Part shown: in pieces, positions 9,321-18,445 of the stretch | Numbering within the stretch: position 1 is the first letter of the stretch | Layout: every line of letters begins with the position of its first letter | Assembly (NCBI RefSeq): GCF_003633755.1 | Contig: NZ_RBIL01000002.1 | Location: 1,550,001 to 1,614,000 of the forward strand | From: Solirubrobacter pauli | Lineage (GTDB): Bacteria; Actinomycetota; Thermoleophilia; Solirubrobacterales; Solirubrobacteraceae | Direction of reading: 5' to 3' | Length of the DNA: 64,000 bases | Notes under the pieces: model-generated | Databases searched by the model: none | What the model was told of the DNA's origin: nothing | What the model saw: only the letters and a program-made list of their open reading frames with translations | Translations under genes and position numbers: made by a program

Positions 9321-10087
9321 GCCGGCCGATCTGGCTGCGGCTGACGGCCGCCGCGCTCGTGCTGGGCGCGTCGTTCGTCGTGGTCGTCTGGGCGTTGCTC
9401 GCGGCCCTGTTCGGCTCGGTGGCGGTCGCGCTGGCGGTGTTCGTGGCGGCGTGCTTGATGGCGCTGGCGGTCTGGCCCGTGCTCGCCGGACGCTGGGCGC
9501 GCGGAGCGCTGGTCGCCCCGCAGGGCATCGCCGTGCTCGCGGTGCTAGGCGCGTACGTCTTCGTGGCGCTGTTCGCCGCCGAGCAGGTCCGTGCCGGGTT
9601 GGAGGAGCGTGTCGCCCACGCCACGCCGAACGATGAGCTGGCGTTCTGGACCGCGCTGGCGCTCGGCGGGGTCCTGGCGGCGGTGATCGTCGCGGTCGCG
9701 CTGCCGGTCGAGCTGACGCGCCGGGTGCGGAGGCTGGTGACAGGCGTGCTCGCCGTCACCGGGCTGCTCGGCGCGGGCGCCACGGTGGCGATCGCGGCCG
9801 CCGGCGACCCGTGCGACGGGTTCCGGTTCGACGGGTCGGCGTGGCGGTCCGAGGACACCCGCGAGCGCGTTGGCGAAGCGCTCGTGCGCTGCCACACGCT
9901 GATCGGGATGCACCGCGACGAGGTCGACGACCTGCTCGGCGGCCAGTCCAGCACCTTGGGGTACCGCTCCTACACCCTCTGGCAGGGCACGGACGCCATG
10001 AGCTTCCCCAGCTACCGCACGCTGACCGTCACCTACGGCGACGACCAGCGGGTGCGGTCAGCCAGCGTGGGGCGCCATCACGGCTGA
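9317..10087 (+). CDS. Membrane protein with BamE-like C-terminal segment, paralog 2
   Basis: A 256-residue tandem paralog of the preceding gene, with the same arrangement of hydrophobic helices and the same two-cysteine domain (DPCDGF and VRCHTLIGM). The LIGMHRDEVDDLLG stretch closely follows the BamE-like pattern, and the end (LTVTYGDDQRVRSASV) matches the closing strand of paralog 1. The start is TTG 9317 within the upstream stop, or GTG 9308. It converges on hflX with a 10-bp overlap of the 3' ends. Function unknown. Confidence 0.68.
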   Translation: MSRPIWLRLTAAALVLGASFVVVVWALLAALFGSVAVALAVFVAACLMALAVWPVLAGRWARGALVAPQGIAVLAVLGAYVFVALFAAEQVRAGLEERVAHATPNDELAFWTALALGGVLAAVIVAVALPVELTRRVRRLVTGVLAVTGLLGAGATVAIAAAGDPCDGFRFDGSAWRSEDTRERVGEALVRCHTLIGMHRDEVDDLLGGQSSTLGYRSYTLWQGTDAMSFPSYRTLTVTYGDDQRVRSASVGRHHG

Positions 10088-11397
10088 CCGTTGAGCGAGT
10101 AGCGGCTGTAGCGCTCCGCCACGACCTTCGGCAGCCGCGCGGTCACCCGCACGCCCTCCGGGGTGTCCTCGCGGCCCATCTCGCCCGCGACGTCGTGCAG
10201 CTCCGACAGGAGCCCGCCCTCGCTGTAGGGCACGAGCAGGTCCACGTCCTGGAGCGTCTTCTCGAACTCGACGTGGATGCGCTCCTGCAGCTCCTCGAGG
10301 CCTTCGCCGGTCTGCGCGGAGACGAGCACGGCGTCCGGGTGGCGGAAGGACAGCTCACGGCGGCGCTCGTCGTCGAGCAGGTCCGCCTTGTTGAGCACGA
10401 GCATCCGCGGCGAGCCGCCGGCCTCGATCTCCTCCAGCACGTCCTCGACGGCGCGGGTCATCGCCTCGAGCTCCTCCTCGGGCGCGCCGGCGTCGACCAC
10501 GTGCAGGACCATGTCGGCCAGCACGGTCTCCTCCAGCGTCGCGGCGAACGCGTTCACGAGCTGATGCGGGAGCTTGCGGATGAAGCCGACGGTGTCCGTC
10601 ACGAGGAACGTGCGACCGTGCAGCTTGAGCGTGCGCGTGGTCGGGTCCAGCGTGTGGAACAGGCGGTTCCGCACGCCGACCTCGGAGCCGGTGAGCGCGT
10701 TGAGCAGCGTCGACTTGCCGGCGTTCGTGTACCCCGCGAGCGCGACGTTCGGCAGGTGCGCCCGCTCGCGCTCGGCGCGCTGCGTCGCGCGCGTGAGCTT
10801 CACCTGGTCCAGCCGGCGGCGGAGGACCGTGATCCGGTCGCGCGCGAGGCGGCGGTCCGTCTCGATCTGCGACTCGCCCGGGCCACGGGTGCCGATGCCG
10901 CCCACGCCACGGCCGGCGCCGAGACGCTCCAAATGCGTCCACAGGCCGCGCATGCGGGCCATGTTGTACTCGAGCTGGGCCAGCTCGACCTGCATCTTGC
11001 CCTCGGCCGTGTGGGCGTGCGAGGCGAAGATGTCGAGGATCACCGATGTGCGGTCGAGCACTGGGAGGTCGAGCTCGCCCTCCAGGTTGCGCTGCTGGCG
11101 CGGCGTCAGCTCGTCGTCGGCGACGACGACGTTCGCGTCCGCCCGTTTGAGCAGCGACTTGAGCTCGTCCACCTTGCCGGGGCCGAGATAGACGTTGGGA
11201 TGGGGCGAGTCGCGCTTCTGGACAAGCTCGCCCACGGTGGCGACACCGGCGGTGCGCAGAAGCTCCTTGAGCTCCTCCAGGTCCGTCGTCTCCTCCGAAG
11301 CGGCAATGCAGAAGGCGCGCTGCCGAGCCCGCGGCTCCGCCTTGGCGGCGTAGCTGGACTGGGTGGTGCGGCCATTGCGAGAGCGTTCCAAGACCAC
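10078..11397 (-). CDS. hflX: GTPase HflX
   Basis: A 439-residue ribosome-associated GTPase. The N-terminal HflX-specific domain contains NVYLGPGKVDEL and the glycine-rich GAGRGVGGIGTRGPGE linker. The G domain has G1 GYTNAGKST, G3 DTVGF, G4 NKAD and G5 SAQ. HflX binds the 50S E site and rescues or splits stalled ribosomes under stress. In many actinobacteria hflX follows miaB-miaA-dapF, as it roughly does here with interruptions. It is divergent from dapE across 22 bp. Confidence 0.95.
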   Translation of the reverse strand: MVLERSRNGRTTQSSYAAKAEPRARQRAFCIAASEETTDLEELKELLRTAGVATVGELVQKRDSPHPNVYLGPGKVDELKSLLKRADANVVVADDELTPRQQRNLEGELDLPVLDRTSVILDIFASHAHTAEGKMQVELAQLEYNMARMRGLWTHLERLGAGRGVGGIGTRGPGESQIETDRRLARDRITVLRRRLDQVKLTRATQRAERERAHLPNVALAGYTNAGKSTLLNALTGSEVGVRNRLFHTLDPTTRTLKLHGRTFLVTDTVGFIRKLPHQLVNAFAATLEETVLADMVLHVVDAGAPEEELEAMTRAVEDVLEEIEAGGSPRMLVLNKADLLDDERRRELSFRHPDAVLVSAQTGEGLEELQERIHVEFEKTLQDVDLLVPYSEGGLLSELHDVAGEMGREDTPEGVRVTARLPKVVAERYSRYSLNGQP

Positions 11398-11419
11398 TCA
11401 TTCTAGAGTCCTCGGACCT

Positions 11420-12478
11420 ATGCCCGTCGCCCCCGCGCCAAGCGAATCCGAGCTAGCTGATCGCCTCGCGGCGCGGACGCTCGAGCTGATCGACATCCCG
11501 TCGGAGTCCCGCGAGGAGGCGGCGCTCGCCGAGCACGTCGCCGGCGTGCTGCGCGAGGGCGGCGCCGTGGTCGAGGACCTGGGCGACTCGTGCGTGCTCG
11601 CCTACCCCGCCGAGACGCGGCCGTCGGTGCTGCTCGCCGGGCACCTGGACACCGTTCCGGCGCAGGACAACCTGCCCGGCCGGATCGAGCGCGGGCACGT
11701 GCACGGGCTCGGCGCGTCGGACATGCAGGGCGCGCTCGCGGTGATGATCGAGCTGGTGCTCGCCCGTGCCCCGTACGCGGCGCTGTTCTTCCCGCGGGAG
11801 GAGCTGCCGTCGAGCGAGAGCGCGCTGACGCCGCTGCTCGAGCGGCACACGTTCGAGCACGACTTCGTGGTCGTGATGGAGCCGACCGACGGCCAGCTGC
11901 ACGCCGGCTGCCTGGGCAACATCAACGCGACCTGGACATTCTCCGGCCGCTCCGGGCACTCGGCGCGGCCGTGGCAGGCCGACAACGCGATCCACCGCGC
12001 CGCGGTCGGCATCGCCGCGCTGGCGGCCGCCCCGTCGATCCCGATCGTGTCGGACGGCCTGACCTACCACGAGGTGGCGTCGGTGACGCGCGTCGAGGGC
12101 GGGATCGCGGCCAACGTCATCCCCGACCGCGCGACCGCGCACGTCAACTACCGCTACGGCCCCGGCAAGACGCCCGAGGAGGCCGAGAAGCGCCTGCACG
12201 CGATGACCGCCGGGCTCGGCGAGCTCGAGATCACCGGCAACTCGGGCTCCGCGCCCGCCGCGCTGGACCATCCGCTCGCCCAGAAGCTGATCAAGGCCGG
12301 CGACCTCGCCGTCGCCCCGAAGCAGGCGTGGACGCCGGTCGCCGAGTTCGCCGCCGCGGGCTTCGCGGCCGTCAACTTCGGCCCCGGCCAGACGTCGCAG
12401 GCGCACCAGCGCACGGAGTCGATCACGATCGACGGCCTCCTGCACGCCCACCGCGTCCTGGAGGCGTTCGGCTCGTGA
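11420..12478 (+). CDS. dapE: Succinyl-diaminopimelate desuccinylase
   Basis: A 352-residue M20 metallohydrolase of the actinobacterial DapE type. Zinc ligands and catalytic positions are visible: GHLDTVP, GASDMQG, FPREELPSSES, MEPTD and AHQRTE. It cleaves N-succinyl-LL-diaminopimelate to LL-DAP and succinate. The ATG at 11420 is chosen because upstream sequence in the same frame is the promoter region of hflX. Translationally coupled to dapC through a GTGA overlap. Confidence 0.9.
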   Translation: MPVAPAPSESELADRLAARTLELIDIPSESREEAALAEHVAGVLREGGAVVEDLGDSCVLAYPAETRPSVLLAGHLDTVPAQDNLPGRIERGHVHGLGASDMQGALAVMIELVLARAPYAALFFPREELPSSESALTPLLERHTFEHDFVVVMEPTDGQLHAGCLGNINATWTFSGRSGHSARPWQADNAIHRAAVGIAALAAAPSIPIVSDGLTYHEVASVTRVEGGIAANVIPDRATAHVNYRYGPGKTPEEAEKRLHAMTAGLGELEITGNSGSAPAALDHPLAQKLIKAGDLAVAPKQAWTPVAEFAAAGFAAVNFGPGQTSQAHQRTESITIDGLLHAHRVLEAFGS

Positions 12479-13584
12479 TCCGCCTGTCCCCGGTCCTCGA
12501 AGGCCTCGGCACCTACCCGTTCGTGAAGCTGGAAGCCGCCCGGGCGCGGCTGCGCGCGACGGGCATCGAGATCATCGACTTCGGGATGGGCGAGCCGCGC
12601 GAGGAGACGCCGGCGTTCATCCGCGAGGCGCTCGCGGCCGCGATCACGCCGCTGGCGCCGTACCCGACCGCGGTCGGCCTGCCCGCGCTGCGCGAGGCGA
12701 TCGCCGGCTGGGCGTCCCGCCGCTTCTCCGCCACGCTGGACCCGGACACGCAGATCGTGCCCACGCTGGGCTCCAAGGAGGCCGTCTTCGGCCTGGCGCA
12801 CGTCTTCGCCGGCGATCAGGTGGTCGTGCCCCAGCCCGCGTATCCGGTCTACGACCGCGGCGCGCGCTTCGCCGGCAAGGAGGTCGTCGAGCTGCCGTTG
12901 CGCGAGGCCGACGGCTGGCTCCCGGACCTCGACGCGGTCGACTGGTCGCGCGTGGCGATCCTGTGGCTGAACTACCCGAACAACCCGACGGGCGCCACCG
13001 CGCCGGTCGCGTTCTACGAGCAGGCCGCGGCGCTCGCTCGCGAGCACGGCTTCGTCCTGGCCAGTGACGAGGCCTACTCCGAGCTCTACTTCGGCTCTGC
13101 CGCGCCCGACTCCGCGCTCCAGCTGAGCGACCTCACGAACGTCGCGGTCTTCAACACGCTGTCCAAGCGCTCCTCGATGCCCGGCTACCGCGCCGGCTTC
13201 GTCGCGGGCGACCCGGACATCGTCGCCGCGCTGAAGAAGTACCGCCCGAACGTCGGCGTCGCGCCGCCCGAGGTGCTCCAGCGCGCCGCGATCGCCGCCT
13301 GGAACGAGGAGACCCACGTCACCGAGGTCCGCGCCCGCTACCGCGCCAAGCGGGACCTCCTCCTCCCCGCCCTGGAAGCGCTCGGCCTGCGCTCCGCCGG
13401 CGGCGACGCGTCGTTCTTCCTCTGGATGGAGGGCTCCGACGACCTCGCCGCGCAGTGGCTCGAGCGGGGCGTGATCGTCGCGCCCGGCTCGTTCTTCGGC
13501 CCGGCGGGCGAGGGCTACCTGCGGATCGCCCTCGTCCCGCCGCTCGAGGCGATCGAGCGTGCCATCGAGCGCATGGCACCTTGA
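12475..13584 (+). CDS. dapC: Succinyldiaminopimelate aminotransferase
   Basis: A 369-residue fold-type I PLP aminotransferase. It shows NYPNNPTGA, the SDEAYSELYF strand and the Schiff-base lysine in TLSKRSSMPGYR. It converts N-succinyl-2-amino-6-ketopimelate and glutamate to N-succinyl-LL-DAP. The function is assigned from overlap with dapE and proximity of dapD. The GTG start at 12475 lies in the dapE stop. Confidence 0.88.
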   Translation: MIRLSPVLEGLGTYPFVKLEAARARLRATGIEIIDFGMGEPREETPAFIREALAAAITPLAPYPTAVGLPALREAIAGWASRRFSATLDPDTQIVPTLGSKEAVFGLAHVFAGDQVVVPQPAYPVYDRGARFAGKEVVELPLREADGWLPDLDAVDWSRVAILWLNYPNNPTGATAPVAFYEQAAALAREHGFVLASDEAYSELYFGSAAPDSALQLSDLTNVAVFNTLSKRSSMPGYRAGFVAGDPDIVAALKKYRPNVGVAPPEVLQRAAIAAWNEETHVTEVRARYRAKRDLLLPALEALGLRSAGGDASFFLWMEGSDDLAAQWLERGVIVAPGSFFGPAGEGYLRIALVPPLEAIERAIERMAP

Positions 13585-13708
13585 CCGCGTCCGCGCCGAG
13601 TCGTTCGGCGCGGACCCGCACACCTACGAGCGCGCCCGCCCGGGACCGCCGCCGGCGCTGATCGACGACCTCGTGGCGCTCGCGCCGAGGCGAAGCTCGC
13701 CCGCGTAG
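13583..13708 (+). pseudogene. N-terminal relic of a SAM-dependent methyltransferase
   Basis: A 41-codon open stretch with no start codon, overlapping the dapC stop. It reads RAESFGADPHTYERARPG then ALIDDLVALAP, which closely resembles the N-terminus of class I methyltransferases of the type RARSFGA..YDRARPGYP..LVDDLLALAP. It breaks off at TAG exactly where the glycine-rich SAM motif should follow; a shifted frame continues for about 15 codons (to 13733). The rest of the gene is absent, so this looks like a deletion remnant. Confidence 0.55.
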
Positions 13709-13762
13709 CGACCGGCATGTTCGTCCAGCTATGAATGTTCCACGAGCGACCGTCGAGCTACG

Positions 13763-14719
13763 TCACTCGTTGGCGTGCAGTGCCGCGTTGAGGCCGGCCC
13801 AGTTGCCCGAGCGCGGCAGCGCCTCGACCGTGCCGGTCTTCGAGTTGCGGCGGAACAACAGGCCGGTCACGCCGCTGAGGTCGCGACCCTTGACCGTCTC
13901 CCCGTCCGGAAGCGTGATGATCGTGCCCGCGGTGACGTAGAGGCCGGCCTCGACCGTGCATTCGTCGCCGAGCGAGATGCCGATGCCCGCGTTCGCGCCG
14001 AGCAGGCAGCGCTCGCCGATCGAGATCACCTCGGCGCCGCCGCCCGACAGCGTGCCCATGATCGAGGCGCCGCCGCCCACGTCGCTGCCGTCCCCGACCA
14101 CGACGCCCGCGGAGATGCGGCCCTCGACCATCGAGGTGCCGAGCGTGCCCGCGTTGTAGTTCACGAAGCCCTCGTGCATGACCGTCGTGCCCTCGGCCAG
14201 ATGCGCGCCGAGACGCACGCGGTCGGCGTCGGCGACGCGCACGCCGGCGGGCGCGACGTAGTCGGTCATGCGCGGGAACTTGTCGACGCTGAAGACCTGC
14301 AGCGCGATGCCGTTCGCGCGCGCCTTCAGCTGCACCGCCGTGAGGTTCGCGGGGTCGATCGGCCCTACGCTCGTCCAGGCGACGTTCGGCAGCACGCCGA
14401 AGATGCCCTCGAGGTTGATGCTGCGCGGCTTGACGAGCCGGTGGCTGAGTAGGTGCAGGCGCAGGTAGGCGTCGGCCGTGTTGCGCGGCGGCTTGCCCAG
14501 GTCGGCGATGCGCGTGAGCACCGAGGCCTGGCGCACGTCGCGCAGGTCGTCGGCGCGCTGCGCGGTCGGCAGGCCGTGCTCGGCCGCCGCGTCCGCGCTC
14601 AGCTCGGTGAGCGCCGACTCGCCCTCGCCACCCAGCCGCGGCGCGGGGTAGAAGACCTCCAGGATGCGGTCGCCCGAGTACGTCGCCAGCCCGGCACCCC
14701 AGGCCCCACCTTCGATCAT
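13763..14719 (-). CDS. dapD: Tetrahydrodipicolinate N-succinyltransferase
   Basis: A 318-residue left-handed beta-helix acyltransferase of the actinobacterial DapD family. The hexapeptide repeat region runs from about 165 to 275 ([19 protein letters not shown], then [22 protein letters not shown]). It transfers succinyl from succinyl-CoA to tetrahydrodipicolinate, committing the pathway to the succinylase branch used by the neighbouring DapC and DapE. Its start overlaps the upstream nmrA-like gene by 4 bp. Confidence 0.93.
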   Translation of the reverse strand: MIEGGAWGAGLATYSGDRILEVFYPAPRLGGEGESALTELSADAAAEHGLPTAQRADDLRDVRQASVLTRIADLGKPPRNTADAYLRLHLLSHRLVKPRSINLEGIFGVLPNVAWTSVGPIDPANLTAVQLKARANGIALQVFSVDKFPRMTDYVAPAGVRVADADRVRLGAHLAEGTTVMHEGFVNYNAGTLGTSMVEGRISAGVVVGDGSDVGGGASIMGTLSGGGAEVISIGERCLLGANAGIGISLGDECTVEAGLYVTAGTIITLPDGETVKGRDLSGVTGLLFRRNSKTGTVEALPRSGNWAGLNAALHANE

Positions 14720-15576
14720 GCCTGCTCCTTGAATGCGTCCACGTGGTCCTTCGCGAAGTCGTCGATCGTGCGGGGATCACGGCCCAGCGCGTCCTTGACG
14801 CCGGACGTCACCATCTGCAGCCCGCCGCTCGCGTAGAGCTCGAACTGCTCGCTCAGGCCCTCGGCGTTCCAGGGCGGGACCCCGGCGCGCACGAGCTCGC
14901 GCTTCAAGGCCTCGACCGGGATCTCCTCGACCTCGATCTCGCGCCCCGCGGCCGCGAACACCCGCTTCGCCTGGTCACGATAGGAGACGGCCTCCGGGCC
15001 GGACAGCCCGTACGCCTTGCCCTCGTGCCCGTCCTCGGTCAGCGCGACGGCGGCCACCTCGGCCACGTCGCGCGCGTCGACGAGGCTGAAGGCCGCGTCC
15101 GGGACCGGCGAGTAGAACGTGCCGTCGAGCACGCGCGCGCCCCAGGCGAGCGTGTTCTGCATGAAGCTCGTCGGTCGCAGCAGCGTCCAGGCCATGCCGG
15201 AGTCGCGCAGCGCCTGCTCGACGCGGGCGTGGGTGCGGGCGAACCGCAGCGGCGCCTCCGGGTTCGCGCCGATCACGCTGAGCTTGACCACGTGCTGGAC
15301 GCCCGCCTCCTTCGCGGTCTCCAGGAACGCCTGCTCGAACTCGGACTGCATCGGGCCGATCGGCGAGCACAGGTAGGCGCGGGTGACGCCCTCGAGCGCC
15401 GGGCCGAGCGTGCGCGGGTCACCGAGATCGCCCGTGACGGGCTCGAAGCCGAGATCGCGCAGGTGGTGGGCCTTGGTCTCGTCGCGCACGAGCGCGTGGG
15501 CCTCGGCGCCGCGGGCCTTGAGCGCCTTGATGACCTCCATCCCCGTCGTCCCGGTCGCACCGGTCACCAGCAGCAT
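14716..15576 (-). CDS. NmrA-like atypical short-chain dehydrogenase/NAD(P)-binding protein
   Basis: A 286-residue protein with an N-terminal dinucleotide fold ([16 protein letters not shown]) and the NmrA/ycf39-like layout: [25 protein letters not shown]. Family members act as NAD(P) sensors or quinone/ether-type oxidoreductases; no substrate can be assigned. It sits between dapF and dapD with overlaps or a 3-bp gap, so it is transcribed with lysine/DAP genes, but there is no sequence evidence that it belongs to that pathway. Confidence 0.82.
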   Translation of the reverse strand: MLLVTGATGTTGMEVIKALKARGAEAHALVRDETKAHHLRDLGFEPVTGDLGDPRTLGPALEGVTRAYLCSPIGPMQSEFEQAFLETAKEAGVQHVVKLSVIGANPEAPLRFARTHARVEQALRDSGMAWTLLRPTSFMQNTLAWGARVLDGTFYSPVPDAAFSLVDARDVAEVAAVALTEDGHEGKAYGLSGPEAVSYRDQAKRVFAAAGREIEVEEIPVEALKRELVRAGVPPWNAEGLSEQFELYASGGLQMVTSGVKDALGRDPRTIDDFAKDHVDAFKEQA

Positions 15577-15579
15577 CGT

Positions 15580-16392
15580 CTATTCGGCCTCCATCTCGTT
15601 CAGGAACTCCTCGCTCAGCTCGGCGCGGTAGATCGGCTTGGCCCATCCGGTCAGGTCCACGTGCAGGGCGTCGTCGACGTCCACCACGAGCTCACCGCCG
15701 TCCAGGTGGACGGTCACCGGCGACTCGCCGCCGCGGACCACGTGCGCCACCGCCGCGCCGCTCGCCCCGGTGCCGCTCGACAGCGTCTCCCCGACACCGC
15801 GCTCGAAGATGCGCGCGCGGATCGCGTCGGGGGCGATCTCGTGCCAGAAGGAGACGTTCGTGCGGTTCGGGAACAACGGGCTGTTCTCGATCCCCGGCCC
15901 GATCTCCTGCAGGTTCAGCGCGTCGGGGTCCGGGACGCGGATCGCGCACTGCGGGTTGCCGATGTGCACGTGCTGGAACGCGTAGCCAGCGACTTCACCG
16001 GTGCCGTCGGGCCCACCGGCCGGGTAGTTCGCCGAGGTGAGGCTCGCGCGGCCCATGTCCACACGGCACGTGGTCGGCGACGTGATCGTCGGGCGGATCT
16101 CCCCCGCCAGCGTCTGGATGCTGAACGTGTCGGCGTCCGTCCAGTGGCGGCGCAGGTACAGGATCGCCTCGCGCGCGCCGTTGCCGGACAGCTCGGCCTC
16201 GCTGCCGTCCGGGTTGTAGATCCGCAGCCGCGCGACGTACCCCGGCTCGTCCGGCCGCGTGAGGACGAGGACGCCGTCGGCGCCCGGCCCGAAGTGCGGA
16301 TCGCACAGCCGCTGCACCGTCTTCGCGGACAGCTCGACCTCCTCGAAGATGAGGTAGTCGTTGCCCAGCGCCTGCCACTTTTCGAAGCGCAA
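15580..16392 (-). CDS. dapF: Diaminopimelate epimerase homolog lacking both catalytic cysteines
   Basis: A 270-residue protein with the two-lobed DapF layout: GNDYLIF near the N-terminus, NPDGSEAE leading to the first active-site loop, and ERGVGETL leading to the second. In characterised DapF each loop carries a cysteine (CGNG and CGTG) that acts as acid/base. Here they read SGNG (Ser69, codon TCC) and SGTG (Ser206, codon AGC). It keeps the conserved miaA-dapF position in the actinobacterial gene order. It may be a very slow or altered epimerase, a different isomerase, or a non-catalytic homolog. Confidence 0.85.
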   Translation of the reverse strand: MRFEKWQALGNDYLIFEEVELSAKTVQRLCDPHFGPGADGVLVLTRPDEPGYVARLRIYNPDGSEAELSGNGAREAILYLRRHWTDADTFSIQTLAGEIRPTITSPTTCRVDMGRASLTSANYPAGGPDGTGEVAGYAFQHVHIGNPQCAIRVPDPDALNLQEIGPGIENSPLFPNRTNVSFWHEIAPDAIRARIFERGVGETLSSGTGASGAAVAHVVRGGESPVTVHLDGGELVVDVDDALHVDLTGWAKPIYRAELSEEFLNEMEAE

Positions 16393-16395
16393 GCC

Positions 16396-17253
16396 TTAGA
16401 TCATGGCGACAAGCTCGGCGGCGACGTCCTCCGGGCCCCGATCGGTCATGTCGACGAGGTGCGCTCCGGGCAGCTTGCGCAACCACGTGAGCTGCCGCTT
16501 GGCGTAGCGGCGGGTGTTGGTCTTCATGCGCTCGACGTCGCCGGCGAGCAGCTCCTCGAAGCCGACGGCCCGGCGGGCGGTGGCGCTCGCGCGGTCCGCC
16601 ACGGCGCGCACCTCGGCCTCCGCCCCGGCGGCGACCATCGCGTCCACGCGGGCGTTGATCCGCTCGTAGAGGCGCTCGCGGTCCATCACGAGCGCGGCGA
16701 GCAGCGTCGGGTGGCGCGTGTGCTCGGTCCACAGCTGGTCGCCGGACGGCGGCTGCTCCCCGACCGCGAGCAGCTCGTGCGCGCGGATGATCCGGTGCGT
16801 GTCGGTGGGCTTGATGCCCAGGCTCGCGGGCAGCTCGGCGTGGAGCTCGGCGATGTCACGCGCGGCCAGCCGGGCGCGGATCTCCGGGTCGACCGGTGGG
16901 CGCAGGTCGAGATCCGCCAGCGCGGCGCGCAGGTACAGGCCGGTGCCGCCGACGACGATCGGCCTCCTCCCCTGCGCGAGCAGCGCGTCGATCGTCGCGT
17001 GCGCATGCTTGGCGAACGCGCCCGCCGAGTACGTCTGGTCGACCGGGACGAACCCGAGCAGGCGGTGCTCGAGCTCCGCCTGCTCGTGCGCGTCGGCGGC
17101 GCCGGTGAGGATCGGCAGGCCGGCGTAGACCTGCATGGCGTCGGCGGACACGGCGACCGGATCCTCCCCGCGCGCACGCAGACGCTCCGCGACCGCGATG
17201 GCCACGGCGGTTTTGCCGACCCCTGTCGGCCCGAAGACGGCGATGACGCGCAC
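16396..17253 (-). CDS. miaA: tRNA dimethylallyltransferase
   Basis: A 285-residue P-loop enzyme that adds an isopentenyl group to A37 of tRNAs reading UNN codons; MiaB, encoded 9 kb away, then methylthiolates it. Walker A is GPTGVGKT; the SADAMQVY segment, the GGTGLYLRA strand and KTNTRRYAKRQLTW near the C-terminus are all characteristic. It lies 3 bp upstream of dapF on the same strand and is divergent from the FIST gene across 25 bp. Confidence 0.95.
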   Translation of the reverse strand: MRVIAVFGPTGVGKTAVAIAVAERLRARGEDPVAVSADAMQVYAGLPILTGAADAHEQAELEHRLLGFVPVDQTYSAGAFAKHAHATIDALLAQGRRPIVVGGTGLYLRAALADLDLRPPVDPEIRARLAARDIAELHAELPASLGIKPTDTHRIIRAHELLAVGEQPPSGDQLWTEHTRHPTLLAALVMDRERLYERINARVDAMVAAGAEAEVRAVADRASATARRAVGFEELLAGDVERMKTNTRRYAKRQLTWLRKLPGAHLVDMTDRGPEDVAAELVAMI

Positions 17254-17278
17254 GGGTGGGCAGTATCGTCACCCGGAG

Positions 17279-18445
17279 ATGCCCGTCCGCGTGGGAACCG
17301 GTCTGTCGACGCTCGCCGAGCCGCGCGCCGCGGCGCTGGACGCGGCCTCAGCGGCCGCCGCCGAGCTGGGCACGGACCGCTGCGACCTCGTCGTCCTGTT
17401 CGCCTCCGGCGGCGTGCTGGATGCGCCGGAGCTCGTCCTCGAAGCCGTGCACGAGATCCTGCGCCCGGAGACGCTGATCGGGTGCGGCGCCGGCGGCGTG
17501 ATCGGGCACGGCCGCGAGATCGAGAACGGCACCGCCGTGTCGGTCTGGGCCGCCTCGCTCGACGAGGGCCTCGCGACGTCGTTCCACGCGGCGGTCGAGG
17601 AGATCGAGTCGGGCACGGGCGCGCTGACCGGCATGGCCGACCTGACGGGCGCCGACGGCGCCGTCCTCCTCAGCGATCCGGTGACGTTCCCGACCGCTGC
17701 GGTGCTCAAGTTCCTGTCGGAATCGACGCCGATGCTGCCGCTGATCGGCGGCCTCGCCTCGGGACGCCGCGGGGCCGAGGAGGAGACGGTGCTGTTCATC
17801 GACGAGCGCGTCGTGAGCGAGGGCGCGGTGGGCGTGCGCCTCGACGGCGTCGAGATGCTGCCGGCCGTCTCCCAGGGCGCGTCGCCGATCGGACCCGAGC
17901 TGACCATCACCGCCGGCGAGGGGCACGTGATCGGCGAGCTGGCGGGCAAGCCGGCGCTCGAGAAGCTCCGTGACACGATCGAGGAGCTGCCGCCCGAGGA
18001 GCTCCGGCTCGTCCAGGGCGGGCTGCTCGTCGGCATCGTCGTGGACTCCAACAAGCCCGACTACCTGCAGGGCGACTTCCTCGTGCGCGGGCTGGTCGGG
18101 GCGGATCCGGAGACGGGCCAGGTGGCGGTCGCCGCCGATGTCCATCCCGGGCAGGTCGTCCGCCTGCACGCGCGCGACGCCGAGAGCGCGGACCGCGACC
18201 TGCGCGAGGCGCTGTCGATCCGGATGACCGCGCTGGGTGGCCGGCCACCGGCGGGTGCGCTGGTCTTCGCCTGCAACGGGCGTGGGCGCAGCCTCTTCGG
18301 CCGCCCGGACCACGACGCCGAGGTCGTCGCGGACGCGCTCTTCGGCGCCCCGGCCGCGGGCTTCTTCGCGGCGGGCGAGATCGGCCCGGTCGGCGGCGGC
18401 TACTTCTTGCATTCCTTCACGGCGACGGTGGCGGTGTTCGCATGA
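17279..18445 (+). CDS. FIST domain sensor protein
   Basis: A 388-residue protein with FIST_N (about 30-215) and FIST_C (about 225-365) domains, giving the typical LIGCGAGGVIGHG and RGLVGADPETGQVAVAADVHPGQ stretches and closing with FFAAGEIGPVGG. FIST domains are thought to bind small ligands for signal transduction. No output domain is attached. The ATG at 17279 follows a GGAG site. It is coupled to the following SDR gene through an ATGA overlap. Confidence 0.88.
   Translation: MPVRVGTGLSTLAEPRAAALDAASAAAAELGTDRCDLVVLFASGGVLDAPELVLEAVHEILRPETLIGCGAGGVIGHGREIENGTAVSVWAASLDEGLATSFHAAVEEIESGTGALTGMADLTGADGAVLLSDPVTFPTAAVLKFLSESTPMLPLIGGLASGRRGAEEETVLFIDERVVSEGAVGVRLDGVEMLPAVSQGASPIGPELTITAGEGHVIGELAGKPALEKLRDTIEELPPEELRLVQGGLLVGIVVDSNKPDYLQGDFLVRGLVGADPETGQVAVAADVHPGQVVRLHARDAESADRDLREALSIRMTALGGRPPAGALVFACNGRGRSLFGRPDHDAEVVADALFGAPAAGFFAAGEIGPVGGGYFLHSFTATVAVFA

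Noticed and set aside
14743-17973. A plus-strand open frame of over 1,000 codons
   Set aside because: It is antisense to dapD, nmrA-like, dapF and miaA, has no domain signatures, and is Arg/Val/Leu-rich as expected for a shadow frame in very GC-rich DNA.
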